Shown here: in pieces, positions 1 through 8,588 of the stretch | Layout of the letters: each line of letters starts with the position of its first letter | Numbering within the stretch: position 1 is the first letter of the stretch | NCBI GenBank assembly: GCA_023394015.1 | Contig: JAEXBL010000121.1 | Span: 1 to 8,634, forward strand | From: Pseudomonadota bacterium | GTDB taxonomy: Bacteria; Pseudomonadota; Gammaproteobacteria; Burkholderiales; Burkholderiaceae_C | Length of the DNA stretch: 8,634 nucleotides | Reading direction: 5' to 3' | The notes under the pieces: generated by a model | What the model was told of the DNA's origin: nothing | What the model saw: the letters and a program-made list of their open reading frames with translations, nothing else | The model's database searches: none | Translations under genes and position numbers: made by a program

Positions 1-1
1 G

Positions 2-2029
2 ATCGTGCCGGCGCCGGACTTCCCCACCGGCGGCATCATCTACGGCATCCAGGGCGTGAAGGACGGCTACCGCACCGGACGCGGCCGCGTGGTGATGCGC
101 GCCAAGGTGCACTTCGAGGACATCGACCGCGGCCAGCGCCAGGCGATCATCGTCGACGAGCTGCCCTACCAGGTGAACAAGAAGACGCTGCAGGAGCGCA
201 TGGCCGAGCTGGTGCACGAAAAGCGCATCGAAGGCATCAGCCACATCCAGGACGAGTCCGACAAGTCCGGCATGCGCCTGGTGATCGAGCTCAAGCGCGG
301 CGAAGTGCCCGAGGTGGTGCTGAACAACCTGTACAAGCAGACCCAGCTACAGGACACCTTCGGCGTCAACATGGTGGCGCTGATCGATGGCCAGCCCAAG
401 CTGTGCAACCTGAAGGAGTTGCTGCAGGTCTTCATCCAGCACCGGCGCGAGGTGGTGACGCGGCGCACCGTGTACGACCTGCGCAAGGCGCGCGACCGCG
501 GCCACGTGCTGGAAGGCCTGGCGGTGGCGCTGGCCAACATCGACGAGTTCATCCGCATCATCCGCGAATCGCCCACGCCACCGGTGGCCAAGGCCGAGCT
601 GATGGCGCGCAGCTGGGACAGCGCGCTGGTGCGCGAGATGCTCACGCGCACGCGCGAGGACGGCACCACCATCAGCGCCGACGACTACCGCCCGGACGAT
701 CTGAACCGCGCCTACGGCCTGCAACAGGACGGCCTGTACCGCCTGTCCGACATCCAGGCGCAGGAGATCCTGCAGATGCGCCTGCAGCGCCTGACGGGCC
801 TGGAGCAGGACAAGATCGTCGCCGAATACAAGGACGTGATGGCCGAGATCGAGGACCTGCTCGACATCCTGGCCAAGCCGGCGCGCGTGTCGGCCATCAT
901 CGGCGACGAGCTGTCGGCGCTGAAGGCCGAATTCGGCCAGACCAAGGCCGGTGCGCGCCGCTCCACCATCGAGCACAACGCGCAGGACCTGGCCACCGAA
1001 GACCTGATCACGCCCACCGACATGGTGGTCACGCTCAGCCACGCCGGCTACATCAAGGCCCAGCCGCTGGGCGAGTACCGGGCACAAAGGCGCGGCGGGC
1101 GCGGCAAGCAGGCCACGGCGACCAAGGAAGACGACTGGATCGACCAGCTCTTCATCGCCAACACGCACGACTACATCCTGTGCTTTTCCAACCGCGGCCG
1201 GCTGTACTGGCTCAAGGTGTGGGAAGTACCTTCCGGCTCGCGCGGCTCGCGCGGGCGGCCGATCGTCAACATGTTCCCGCTGGATGAAGGCGAGAAGATC
1301 AACGTGGTGCTGCCGCTGGTCGGCGAAGCCAGCCGCTTCCCGGACGACCGCTACGTCTTCATGGCCACCTCGATGGGCACGGTCAAGAAGACCTCGCTGG
1401 CCGACTTCAGCAACCCGCGCAAGGCCGGCATCATCGCCGTCGGGCTGGACGAGGGCGACTTCCTGATCGGCGCCGCGCTGACCGACGGCGCGCACGACGT
1501 GATGCTGTTTTCCGACGGCGGCAAGGCGGTGCGCTTCGACGAGAACGACGTGCGCCCGATGGGCCGCAACGCGCGCGGCGTGCGCGGCATGCAGCTGGAA
1601 GAAGGCCAGTCGGTCATCGCCATGCTGGTGGCCGACCCCGAGGCCGCCGAGGCCGGCACGGAACCGAATGCCCGCAACAGCGTTCTCACGGCCACCGAAA
1701 ATGGTTACGGAAAGCGCACCAACATTACCGAATACACCCGCCACGGCCGGGGCACCAAGGGCATGATCGCCATCCAGCAGAGCGAGCGCAACGGCAAGGT
1801 CGTCGCGGCGACCCTGGTCGGCGTTGAGGATGAGATCATGCTGATCACCGACAAGGGCGTGCTGGTGCGCACCCGCGTGGCCGAGATCCGCGAGATGGGG
1901 CGTGCCACCCAGGGCGCCACCCTGACCGCCCTGGACGACGGCGCCCAGCTCAGCGGCCTGCAGCGCATCGTGGAAAACGATGCGCAGGAAGCCGCCGCCG
2001 ATGAACCCCAAGATCCCCCAACGGAGTAA
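2..2029 (+). CDS. gyrA: DNA gyrase subunit A, 3' part (5' end outside window)
   Basis: GyrA is the breakage-rejoining subunit of gyrase (A2B2), which introduces negative supercoils into DNA. The frame is open from the window edge, so the N-terminal winged-helix domain with the catalytic tyrosine, roughly 200 residues, is missing. Visible first is the end of the core (APDFPTGGIIYG, then YRTGRGRV). Next come the tower and coiled-coil region (FGVNMVALIDGQPKLCNLKELL, then HRREVVTRRTVYDLRKARDRGH) and the exit-gate segment LSDIQAQEILQMRLQRLTGLE. The C-terminal DNA-wrapping beta-pinwheel begins near nt 1030 and carries the GyrA box QRRGGRG at nt 1085-1105, the hallmark that separates GyrA from ParC. 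Repeated blade motifs follow, such as GTVKKTSLADF and GYGKRTNITEY. The protein ends in a short acidic, proline-containing tail and TAA. The match to the family is continuous, with no frameshift or odd composition. The GTG at nt 5 is not a real start. Confidence 0.98.
   Translation: MVPAPDFPTGGIIYGIQGVKDGYRTGRGRVVMRAKVHFEDIDRGQRQAIIVDELPYQVNKKTLQERMAELVHEKRIEGISHIQDESDKSGMRLVIELKRGEVPEVVLNNLYKQTQLQDTFGVNMVALIDGQPKLCNLKELLQVFIQHRREVVTRRTVYDLRKARDRGHVLEGLAVALANIDEFIRIIRESPTPPVAKAELMARSWDSALVREMLTRTREDGTTISADDYRPDDLNRAYGLQQDGLYRLSDIQAQEILQMRLQRLTGLEQDKIVAEYKDVMAEIEDLLDILAKPARVSAIIGDELSALKAEFGQTKAGARRSTIEHNAQDLATEDLITPTDMVVTLSHAGYIKAQPLGEYRAQRRGGRGKQATATKEDDWIDQLFIANTHDYILCFSNRGRLYWLKVWEVPSGSRGSRGRPIVNMFPLDEGEKINVVLPLVGEASRFPDDRYVFMATSMGTVKKTSLADFSNPRKAGIIAVGLDEGDFLIGAALTDGAHDVMLFSDGGKAVRFDENDVRPMGRNARGVRGMQLEEGQSVIAMLVADPEAAEAGTEPNARNSVLTATENGYGKRTNITEYTRHGRGTKGMIAIQQSERNGKVVAATLVGVEDEIMLITDKGVLVRTRVAEIREMGRATQGATLTALDDGAQLSGLQRIVENDAQEAAADEPQDPPTE
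2023..2026 (+). promoter_or_regulatory. Shine-Dalgarno GGAG for the TTG-started DUF2059 gene
   Basis: GGAG lies in the last sense codons of gyrA, six bases before the TTG at 2033. It decides the start of the downstream gene: no other start codon nearby gives both a ribosome site and a complete signal peptide. The spacing implies that ribosomes ending gyrA translation can load directly on the next gene. Confidence 0.7.
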
Positions 2030-2032
2030 ACC

Positions 2033-2608
2033 TTGAAAGCCTCTTTCTCCCGCATTCCTTTCGCCATCGTCCTGGTGGCGGCCTGCGCCGTGTCCACCGG
2101 CGCCCTGGCCCAGAACGACGCCAAGCGCGCGCTGGCCACCAAGCTGGCGCAGATCCAGGCCAAGGCCGACAGCGCCAACCTGGCCGGGCAGTTGACCGAC
2201 ACCGCCGTCGGCCCGGTGCTGGCCCACTGGTCGCAGCGCCTGGACGAAACCGTGCCGCCGGCCAAGCAAAAGGAAGTCCGCGAAAAGCTGGACGTCGAAC
2301 TGAAGAAGTTCGCCGAAAGCACCTACAAGACCGTCGAGGCGCAAACCACCAAGTCGGCCGAGGCGGCCCTGGTGCCGATCTTCATGGAAAAGCTGAGCGA
2401 GGATGAACTGAAGACCATCATCGCCTACCTCGAATCGCCCGTCAGCGCCAAGTTTCAGGCGCTCGGCCCCGAGGCCGCCAACGTCTGGGCGCAGCGCGTG
2501 GTGGATGCCACCAAGACCTCGGTCGAAAGCGGCATCAAGGGCTTTGACGCCGCGGCCAACCGCATCGTGAGCGCGGCGTCGGGCAGTGCCGCGCCGGCGA
2601 AGAAGTAA
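2033..2608 (+). CDS. DUF2059 domain-containing exported protein
   Basis: This is a 191-residue protein of unknown function that should be exported to the periplasm. Residues 1-26 form a classic signal peptide: Lys/Arg near the N-terminus, a hydrophobic core (FAIVLVAACAV), and a likely cleavage site after GALA, before QNDA. The mature part is mainly charged alpha-helix. The segment MEKLSEDELKTIIAYLESP (about residues 118-136) resembles the core of the DUF2059 family, in which this block is the most conserved part. The C-terminus ends in an Ala/Lys-rich tail (GSAAPAKK). I chose the TTG start from the GGAG six bases upstream and the intact signal peptide. It begins three bases after the gyrA stop, in the same frame, so translational coupling with gyrA is likely. 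A small exported protein next to gyrA is, as I recall, a common arrangement in Comamonadaceae. No catalytic motif is recognisable and no function is proposed. Confidence 0.88.
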   Translation: MKASFSRIPFAIVLVAACAVSTGALAQNDAKRALATKLAQIQAKADSANLAGQLTDTAVGPVLAHWSQRLDETVPPAKQKEVREKLDVELKKFAESTYKTVEAQTTKSAEAALVPIFMEKLSEDELKTIIAYLESPVSAKFQALGPEAANVWAQRVVDATKTSVESGIKGFDAAANRIVSAASGSAAPAKK

Positions 2609-2628
2609 AGTCACCCTTGTCCCGCACA

Positions 2629-2649
2629 GCGCCGGCACCTGGCCGGCGT
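2629..2649 (+). other. Hairpin in the DUF2059-pheA gap
   Basis: The 67-nt gap between the DUF2059 gene and pheA contains a perfect inverted repeat, CGCCGGC (2630-2636) and GCCGGCG (2642-2648), with a 5-nt loop ACCTG. A possible G-U pair at 2629/2649 would extend it. The following bases (GCGTCGTCTTGTCC) are not a T-run, so it does not look like a standard intrinsic terminator. It could be a weak attenuator, an mRNA stability element, or simply GC-rich chance. Confidence 0.35.
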
Positions 2650-2675
2650 GCGTCGTCTTGTCCGTCCTGCCGCCC

Positions 2676-3785
2676 ATGAGTTCGCCCCAGCCCATCCAGT
2701 CCGACGCGCTTGCCAAGCTGCGTGTACAGATCGACAGCCTGGACGCCCAGTTGCTGTCGCTGCTGAACCAGCGCGCCCGCGTGGCCGAGGAGGTGGGGGA
2801 GCTCAAGCGCCAGGAGGGCACGCCCTTCTTCCGCCCCGACCGCGTGGCGCAGGTCATCGACAAGGTGCAGGCCGCCAACCCCGGCCCGCTGCAGAACCAG
2901 CATGTGGCCGCCATCTGGCGCGAGATCATGTCGGCCTGCCTGGCGCTGGAAGTGCCGCAGCGCGTGGCCGTGCTGGGGCCGCAGGGCACCTTCTGCGAGC
3001 AGGCCGCCATCGAATACTTCGGCAGCGCCGCCAACCTGATCTACTGCAATAGCTTCGACGAGGTCTTTCACGCCACCGCCGCGGGCACCGCGCAGTTCGG
3101 CGTGGTCGGCATGGAGAACTCCACCGAAGGCGTGGTGGCGCGCTCGTTCGACCTGTTCCTGCATTCGCCCGTGCACGCGGTGGGCGAGGTCAGCCTGCTG
3201 GTGCGCCACAACCTGCTGCGGCAGGTGAATGCGCTCGACGGCATCGAGGTGGTGCTGGCCCACCCGCAGGCGCTGGTGCAGTGCCAGGGCTGGCTCAACG
3301 AGCACCTGCCGCGAGCCGAGCGCCGCGCCGTCTCCAGCAACGCCGAGGGCGCCCGCCTGGCCGCCACCAACCCGGCCTGGGCGGGCCTGGCCAGCGAGCG
3401 CGCGGCGGCCCAGTTCGGCCTGCACATCGTGGCCCACGCCGTCCAGGACGAAGCCACCAACCGCACGCGCTTTGCCGTCATCTGCCTGCCGCAGACGCTG
3501 GCCATGCCCGAGGCCACCGGGCGCGACTGCACCAGCATCGTGGTGTCGGTGCCCAACAAGCCGGGCTCGGTGCACGACATGCTGGCACCGTTGAAAAAGC
3601 ACGGTGTCAGCATGACGCGCTTCGAGTCGCGCCCCGACAAGTCCGGCAAGTGGGAATACTATTTCTACATCGACCTGCAGGGCCATCCGAGCCAGCCCAA
3701 CGTGGCGGCGGCGCTGGCCGAGCTGCAGGCCTACTGCGCCTTCTTCAAGATGCTGGGCGCCTACCCCCTGGCACAGGATGTTTGA
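2676..3785 (+). CDS. pheA: Bifunctional chorismate mutase / prephenate dehydratase (P-protein)
   Basis: This 369-residue cytoplasmic enzyme converts chorismate to prephenate and then to phenylpyruvate, the committed route to phenylalanine. Residues about 10-90 are an AroQ-type chorismate mutase helix bundle (LRVQIDSLDAQLLSLLNQRA, then FFRPDRVAQVI). Residues about 97-275 are the prephenate dehydratase domain, opening with VAVLGPQGTF (L100) and containing NSTEGVV and the catalytic TRF motif at 264-266 (NRTRFAVI). Residues about 283-362 are an ACT regulatory domain with the phenylalanine-binding ESRP motif at 317-320, so feedback inhibition by phenylalanine is expected. The start is uncertain. 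The ATG at 2676 fits family length and the beginning of homology but has no clear Shine-Dalgarno. An in-frame TTG at 2658 and a GTG at 2586, inside the preceding gene, are possible but less likely. The gene overlaps tyrA by 8 nt. serC, often located directly upstream in related genomes, is not here. Confidence 0.96.
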   Translation: MSSPQPIQSDALAKLRVQIDSLDAQLLSLLNQRARVAEEVGELKRQEGTPFFRPDRVAQVIDKVQAANPGPLQNQHVAAIWREIMSACLALEVPQRVAVLGPQGTFCEQAAIEYFGSAANLIYCNSFDEVFHATAAGTAQFGVVGMENSTEGVVARSFDLFLHSPVHAVGEVSLLVRHNLLRQVNALDGIEVVLAHPQALVQCQGWLNEHLPRAERRAVSSNAEGARLAATNPAWAGLASERAAAQFGLHIVAHAVQDEATNRTRFAVICLPQTLAMPEATGRDCTSIVVSVPNKPGSVHDMLAPLKKHGVSMTRFESRPDKSGKWEYYFYIDLQGHPSQPNVAAALAELQAYCAFFKMLGAYPLAQDV

Positions 3786-4650
3786 ACAACTCGGACTGAT
3801 CGGCTGCGGCCTGATGGGCGGGTCGTTCGCGCTGGCGCTCAAGCGCGCCGGCCTGGTGCGCCGCATCGTCGGCTACAGCAAATCGCCCTCCACCACCGCG
3901 CGCGCGCTGCAAATGGGCGTGATCGATGTCGAGGCGCCGTCGGCGCTGCTGGCGGTCTCGGGCGCCGACCTGGTGCTGCTGGCGGTGCCGGTGGCCGCCA
4001 CCGAGACCACGCTGAAGGCCATCCGCCACCTGGTGCACCCCGACATGCTGATCATGGACGTCGGCTCCAGCAAGCGCGACGTGGTGGACGCCGCGCGCCG
4101 CGTGCTCAAGCACGACGTGGGCGTGTTCGTGCCCTGCCACCCGATCGCCGGGCGCGAGGTTTCCGGTGTCGAGAATGCCGACCCCGGCCTGTACGACGGC
4201 CGCCAGGTCATCGTCACGCCCATCGAGCGCACGCTCACCGCCCAGCTCGACCGCGCCACCACCCTGTGGCGCGCGCTGGGCTGCGAGGTGGTCACGATGT
4301 CGCCCGAATCGCACGACGCCGCCTTCGCCGCCGTCAGCCACCTGCCGCACCTGCTGGCCTTTGCGCTGATGAACAGCATCACCAGCCAGGCCGACGGGGC
4401 CAACTACCTGTCGCTGGCGGGGCCGGGCTTTCGCGACTTCAGCCGCATCGCCGCCGCCGACCCGCAGATGTGGCGCGACGTGCTGATCGCCAACCGCGAG
4501 GAGCTGGCGCGCCAGACCGAGCACTTCCAGCAGGCGCTGGCGGCGTTTCAGCAACTCATCAACAACGGCCAGGCCGACGACCTCGAGCGCCTGATCAACC
4601 GCGCCAGCCATGCGCGCGCCAACTGGCGCGTGTCGCCCGGCGCGCGCTGA
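3778..4650 (+). CDS. tyrA: Prephenate (or cyclohexadienyl) dehydrogenase
   Basis: This 290-residue NAD(P)-dependent enzyme oxidatively decarboxylates prephenate to 4-hydroxyphenylpyruvate, leading to tyrosine. The N-terminal Rossmann fold shows GLIGCGLMGGS with the GxGxxG glycines at 9, 11 and 14, followed by LVLLAVPV and the MDVGSSK segment. The catalytic histidine motif HPIAGRE starts at H121. The C-terminal half is the helical dimerisation domain (FAAVSHLPHLLAFAL, then AGPGFRDFSRIA). Sequence alone does not tell whether it also accepts arogenate. There is no chorismate mutase domain and no C-terminal ACT domain. The ATG lies inside the last codons of pheA (ATGTTTGA overlap) with only a weak purine stretch before it, so translational coupling to pheA is likely, giving matched supply of the two branch enzymes. 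Its TGA stop is followed by C and is in frame with the next gene. Confidence 0.96.
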   Translation: MFEQLGLIGCGLMGGSFALALKRAGLVRRIVGYSKSPSTTARALQMGVIDVEAPSALLAVSGADLVLLAVPVAATETTLKAIRHLVHPDMLIMDVGSSKRDVVDAARRVLKHDVGVFVPCHPIAGREVSGVENADPGLYDGRQVIVTPIERTLTAQLDRATTLWRALGCEVVTMSPESHDAAFAAVSHLPHLLAFALMNSITSQADGANYLSLAGPGFRDFSRIAAADPQMWRDVLIANREELARQTEHFQQALAAFQQLINNGQADDLERLINRASHARANWRVSPGAR

Positions 4651-4668
4651 CCGCCCGCACCGCCCCCC

Positions 4669-6714
4669 GTGTTCGACACCGAATTTCTCGACCTGCCGGC
4701 GCTCAGCGCCGTGTCCGGCACCGTGCGCCTGCCGGGCTCCAAAAGCATCTCCAACCGGGTGCTGCTGCTGGCAGCGCTGTGCGAGGGCCGCACCACCGTG
4801 CACGAGCTGCTCGACTCCGACGACACGCGCGTGATGCTGCAGGGGCTGCGCCAGCTCGGCTGCGGCATCACGGTGGCCGGCACGACGGCGGTCATCGACG
4901 GCCTGGGCGGCCGCCCGCGCCAGCCGCAGGCCGAGATCTTCCTGGGCAACGCCGGCACCGCCATGCGCCCGCTCACCGCCGCGCTGGCGGTGCTGGGCGG
5001 CGACTACACCCTGTCCGGCATCCCGCGCATGCACGAGCGGCCCATCGGCGACCTGGTCGATGCGCTGCGCGCGCTGGGCTGCCGCATCGACTACCTGGGC
5101 CAGCCCGGTTACCCGCCGCTGGCCATCGGCCAGCCGCAGCTGCACGTCGATCGGCCGATCCCGGTGCGCGGCGATGTCTCCAGCCAGTTCCTCACCGCGC
5201 TGCTGATGGCGTTGCCGCTGGCGGCGCAGGCGCAGGACGTGGTGATCGAGGTGGTGGGCGAGCTGATTTCCAAGCCCTACATCGAGATCACGCTGCAGCT
5301 GCTGGCGCGCTTTGGCGTGGCCGTGCGGCGCGAGGGCTGGGCGCGCTTCGTCATTCCGGCCGGCAGCCGCTACCAGTCGCCGGGCGAGATCCACGTCGAG
5401 GCCGATGCCTCGTCGGCCAGCTACTTCATCGCAGCCGGTGCCCTGTCGGCGGGGGCTGAAGGCCAGCAGGGCTTGAAGATCGAAGGCCTGGGCGAGCAGG
5501 CGATCCAGGGCGACATCCGCTTCGTCGACGCCGCCCGGCTGATGGGCGCGCAGATCGACAGCGGCCCCAACTGGCTGCAGGTGCGCCGCGGCGCCTGGCC
5601 GCTGAAAGCCATCGACCTGGACTGCAACCACATCCCCGACGCCGCCATGACCCTGGCCGTGATGGCACTGTACGCCGACGGCCCCAGCACCCTGCGCAAC
5701 ATCGCCAGCTGGCGCGTGAAGGAGACCGACCGCATCGCCGCCATGGCGACCGAGCTGCGCAAGCTCGGCGCGCAGGTGGAAGAAGGCGCCGACTTCATCC
5801 GCGTCTGGCCCCTCGCCGACGCCCAGGCCTGGCGCGCCGCGGCGATCCACACCTACGACGACCACCGCATGGCCATGTGCGCCTCACTCGCGGCCTTCAA
5901 CCCGGCCGGCCTGCCGGTGCGCATCGAAGACCCGAAGTGCGTGGCCAAGACCTTCCCCGACTACTTCGAGGCCCTGTTCGCCGTCGCCCAGCCCGCCGCT
6001 GCGGTGCCGGTGATCTGCATCGACGGCCCCACGGCCTCCGGCAAGGGCACGCTGGCCAGCGCGGTGGCGCGCCGGCTGGGCTACCACTACCTCGACTCCG
6101 GCGCGCTGTACCGGCTCGCCGGCCTGGCCGCCCGCCGCGCCGGGCTGGCGCTGGAGCCGGCGCAGGAAGCCGCCCTCAGCGCCCTGGCGCAGACCCTGCC
6201 GGTGCGCTTCGGGCCAGACACCATCTGGCTCGGCGACGAGGACGTGAGCGAGGCCATCCGCACCGAAGCCGCCGGCATGGACGCCTCCCGCGTGTCGGCC
6301 TTGCCCGGCGTGCGCCAGGCGCTCCTGGATTTGCAGCACGGCTTTGCCCGCCTGCCCGGCCTGGTGGCCGACGGCCGGGACATGGGCACAGTGATCTTCC
6401 CCAAGGCGCCGCTCAAGATCTACCTCACCGCCAGCGCCGAGCAGCGCGCCGAGCGGCGCCATAAGCAATTGATTTCCAAGGGAATTGCTGCTAAAATCGC
6501 CGACCTTCGCGCGGACCTGGAAGCGCGCGACGCGCGGGATCAAACCCGCAGTGCGTCGCCCCTGGAACCCGCGCAAGACGCCCTGCTGCTGGACAACTCG
6601 CACCTGAGCATCGAGGAATCGGTCGATCAAGTGCTTGGCTGGTGGCAGGCCAGGCAGCCCTTCCACGCGTCCTGTGAACCGTGGGCGCGCTGCCCACCCG
6701 GCCACGCGGCATGA
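4669..6714 (+). CDS. aroA-cmk: Fused EPSP synthase (AroA) and cytidylate kinase (Cmk)
   Basis: This single 681-residue frame holds two enzymes. Residues 1 to about 440 are 3-phosphoshikimate 1-carboxyvinyltransferase, which joins shikimate-3-phosphate and PEP to make EPSP on the route to chorismate. Visible motifs are [10 protein letters not shown] (K25), GNAGTAMR (93-100), [33 protein letters not shown] (E352) and DDHRMAM (from 397). A short Ala/Pro linker follows. Residues about 447-665 are cytidylate kinase (CMP/dCMP to CDP/dCDP with ATP), with P-loop GPTASGKGT (453-461, K459), DSGALYR (from 476), DGRDMGTV (from 568) and [15 protein letters not shown] (from 620). Both halves appear catalytically complete. 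The fusion is, to my knowledge, known in Comamonadaceae-like bacteria. The start is GTG, 18 nt after the tyrA stop and in the same frame, with no Shine-Dalgarno in the C-rich gap. The last 17 or so residues ([14 protein letters not shown] and neighbours) look like a non-conserved tail. A promoter for rpsA is probably embedded in the cmk part. Confidence 0.95.
   Translation: MFDTEFLDLPALSAVSGTVRLPGSKSISNRVLLLAALCEGRTTVHELLDSDDTRVMLQGLRQLGCGITVAGTTAVIDGLGGRPRQPQAEIFLGNAGTAMRPLTAALAVLGGDYTLSGIPRMHERPIGDLVDALRALGCRIDYLGQPGYPPLAIGQPQLHVDRPIPVRGDVSSQFLTALLMALPLAAQAQDVVIEVVGELISKPYIEITLQLLARFGVAVRREGWARFVIPAGSRYQSPGEIHVEADASSASYFIAAGALSAGAEGQQGLKIEGLGEQAIQGDIRFVDAARLMGAQIDSGPNWLQVRRGAWPLKAIDLDCNHIPDAAMTLAVMALYADGPSTLRNIASWRVKETDRIAAMATELRKLGAQVEEGADFIRVWPLADAQAWRAAAIHTYDDHRMAMCASLAAFNPAGLPVRIEDPKCVAKTFPDYFEALFAVAQPAAAVPVICIDGPTASGKGTLASAVARRLGYHYLDSGALYRLAGLAARRAGLALEPAQEAALSALAQTLPVRFGPDTIWLGDEDVSEAIRTEAAGMDASRVSALPGVRQALLDLQHGFARLPGLVADGRDMGTVIFPKAPLKIYLTASAEQRAERRHKQLISKGIAAKIADLRADLEARDARDQTRSASPLEPAQDALLLDNSHLSIEESVDQVLGWWQARQPFHASCEPWARCPPGHAA
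6464..6489 (+). repeat. Perfect 7-bp inverted repeat within cmk, overlapping a promoter
   Basis: AGCAATT (6464-6470) and AATTGCT (6483-6489) are perfect reverse complements separated by 12 nt. The dyad covers the -35 box and most of the spacer of the promoter at 6469-6497, and touches its extended -10 TG. The geometry would suit a dimeric DNA-binding protein as operator. It might also be chance, since it lies within coding sequence. Confidence 0.45.
6469..6497 (+). promoter_or_regulatory. Probable sigma70-type promoter inside cmk, for rpsA
   Basis: TTGATT (6469-6474; 4 of 6 consensus) and TAAAAT (6492-6497; 5 of 6) are separated by exactly 17 nt. TG at 6489-6490 forms an extended -10. Transcription would start near 6503-6505, giving a leader of about 400 nt to the rpsA start. 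The stretch stands out because its codons (CAA TTG ATT TCC AAG GGA ATT) and the following GCT GCT AAA are AT-rich and unlike the GC-ending codons used almost everywhere else in the window. That suggests selection for a DNA signal on top of the protein. Known biology supports the idea: E. coli rpsA is also transcribed partly from promoters within the upstream cmk gene. Confidence 0.6.
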
Positions 6715-6730
6715 AGCGTGTGGTGGCCGG
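6698..6730 (+). other. Hairpin spanning the cmk stop codon
   Basis: CCGGCCAC (6698-6705) and GTGGCCGG (6723-6730) are a perfect 8-bp inverted repeat. The 17-nt loop contains the TGA stop of the aroA-cmk frame. A second pairing, CACGC (6703-6707) with GCGTG (6716-6720), is mutually exclusive with part of the first. No T-run follows directly; a T5 at 6753-6757 is 22 nt away, too far for a standard terminator. It could reduce readthrough, protect a processed rpsA mRNA, or form part of its leader. Confidence 0.4.
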
Positions 6731-6902
6731 CTACGGTCCAGCCCGACTTCCCTTTTTCGCGCGCCCAGCGCACCGAGTCGGCTGGTTGTTCAACCTCAAC
6801 CCCGCGGTTCATCCGCAAACCCAAGCCTTCCGCCACCAGCCTTTTAGAAACGATTGCACGGTGCCGTCGTGAACCTGCGTGTGCGAAACAAGGAAACCCT
6901 TC
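6715..6902 (+). other. Non-coding leader between aroA-cmk and rpsA
   Basis: This 188-nt gap is the longest in the window. I see no convincing gene in it: short open frames lack ribosome sites and family features. It contains the downstream arm of the hairpin at the cmk stop, a T5 run at 6753-6757, a small GGTT/AACC hairpin near 6785-6796, and an AT-richer patch around 6841-6855. It ends with the rpsA ribosome site. I found no -35/-10 pair here as good as the one inside cmk. In E. coli the rpsA leader mediates autogenous repression by S1. Whether this leader does so cannot be judged by eye. Confidence 0.5.
6890..6895 (+). promoter_or_regulatory. Shine-Dalgarno AAGGAA for rpsA
   Basis: AAGGAA sits seven bases before the ATG at 6903 and fixes that codon as the start. 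The in-frame GTG at 6879 lies upstream of this site and would add residues (CETRKPF) not expected in S1. Confidence 0.8.
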
Positions 6903-8582
<1,680 letters not shown>

Positions 8583-8588
8583 TGACAA

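Noticed and set aside
1234..1263. Tandem GSRGSRG-like repeat in gyrA
   Set aside because: A Gly-Ser-Arg loop ending in RGRPIVN is normal for this part of the GyrA C-terminal domain.
2030..2035. gyrA and the DUF2059 gene in the same frame, as a possible readthrough fusion
   Set aside because: The stop is TAA, followed by A, a tight context. The downstream gene has its own GGAG and an N-terminal signal peptide that would not work inside a fusion.
2609..2675. Phenylalanine leader peptide or attenuator before pheA
   Set aside because: The gap is too short for a leader frame with Phe codons plus alternative hairpins, and no T-run follows the single hairpin.
347..3034. 895-codon open frame on the - strand opposite gyrA, the DUF2059 gene and pheA
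   Set aside because: Long antisense frames are expected when the sense strand has GC-rich third positions. The translation is low-complexity Gly/Ala/His/Gln/Arg with no family resemblance, and it lies opposite well-identified genes.
3745..5865. 706-codon open frame on the - strand opposite tyrA and aroA
   Set aside because: Same codon-bias shadow: repetitive His/Gln/Ala/Gly composition, no motifs, opposite confirmed enzymes.
6698..6757. Intrinsic terminator after cmk (hairpin plus T5)
   Set aside because: The T5 run is 22 nt from the end of the hairpin, so the two do not form a standard terminator.
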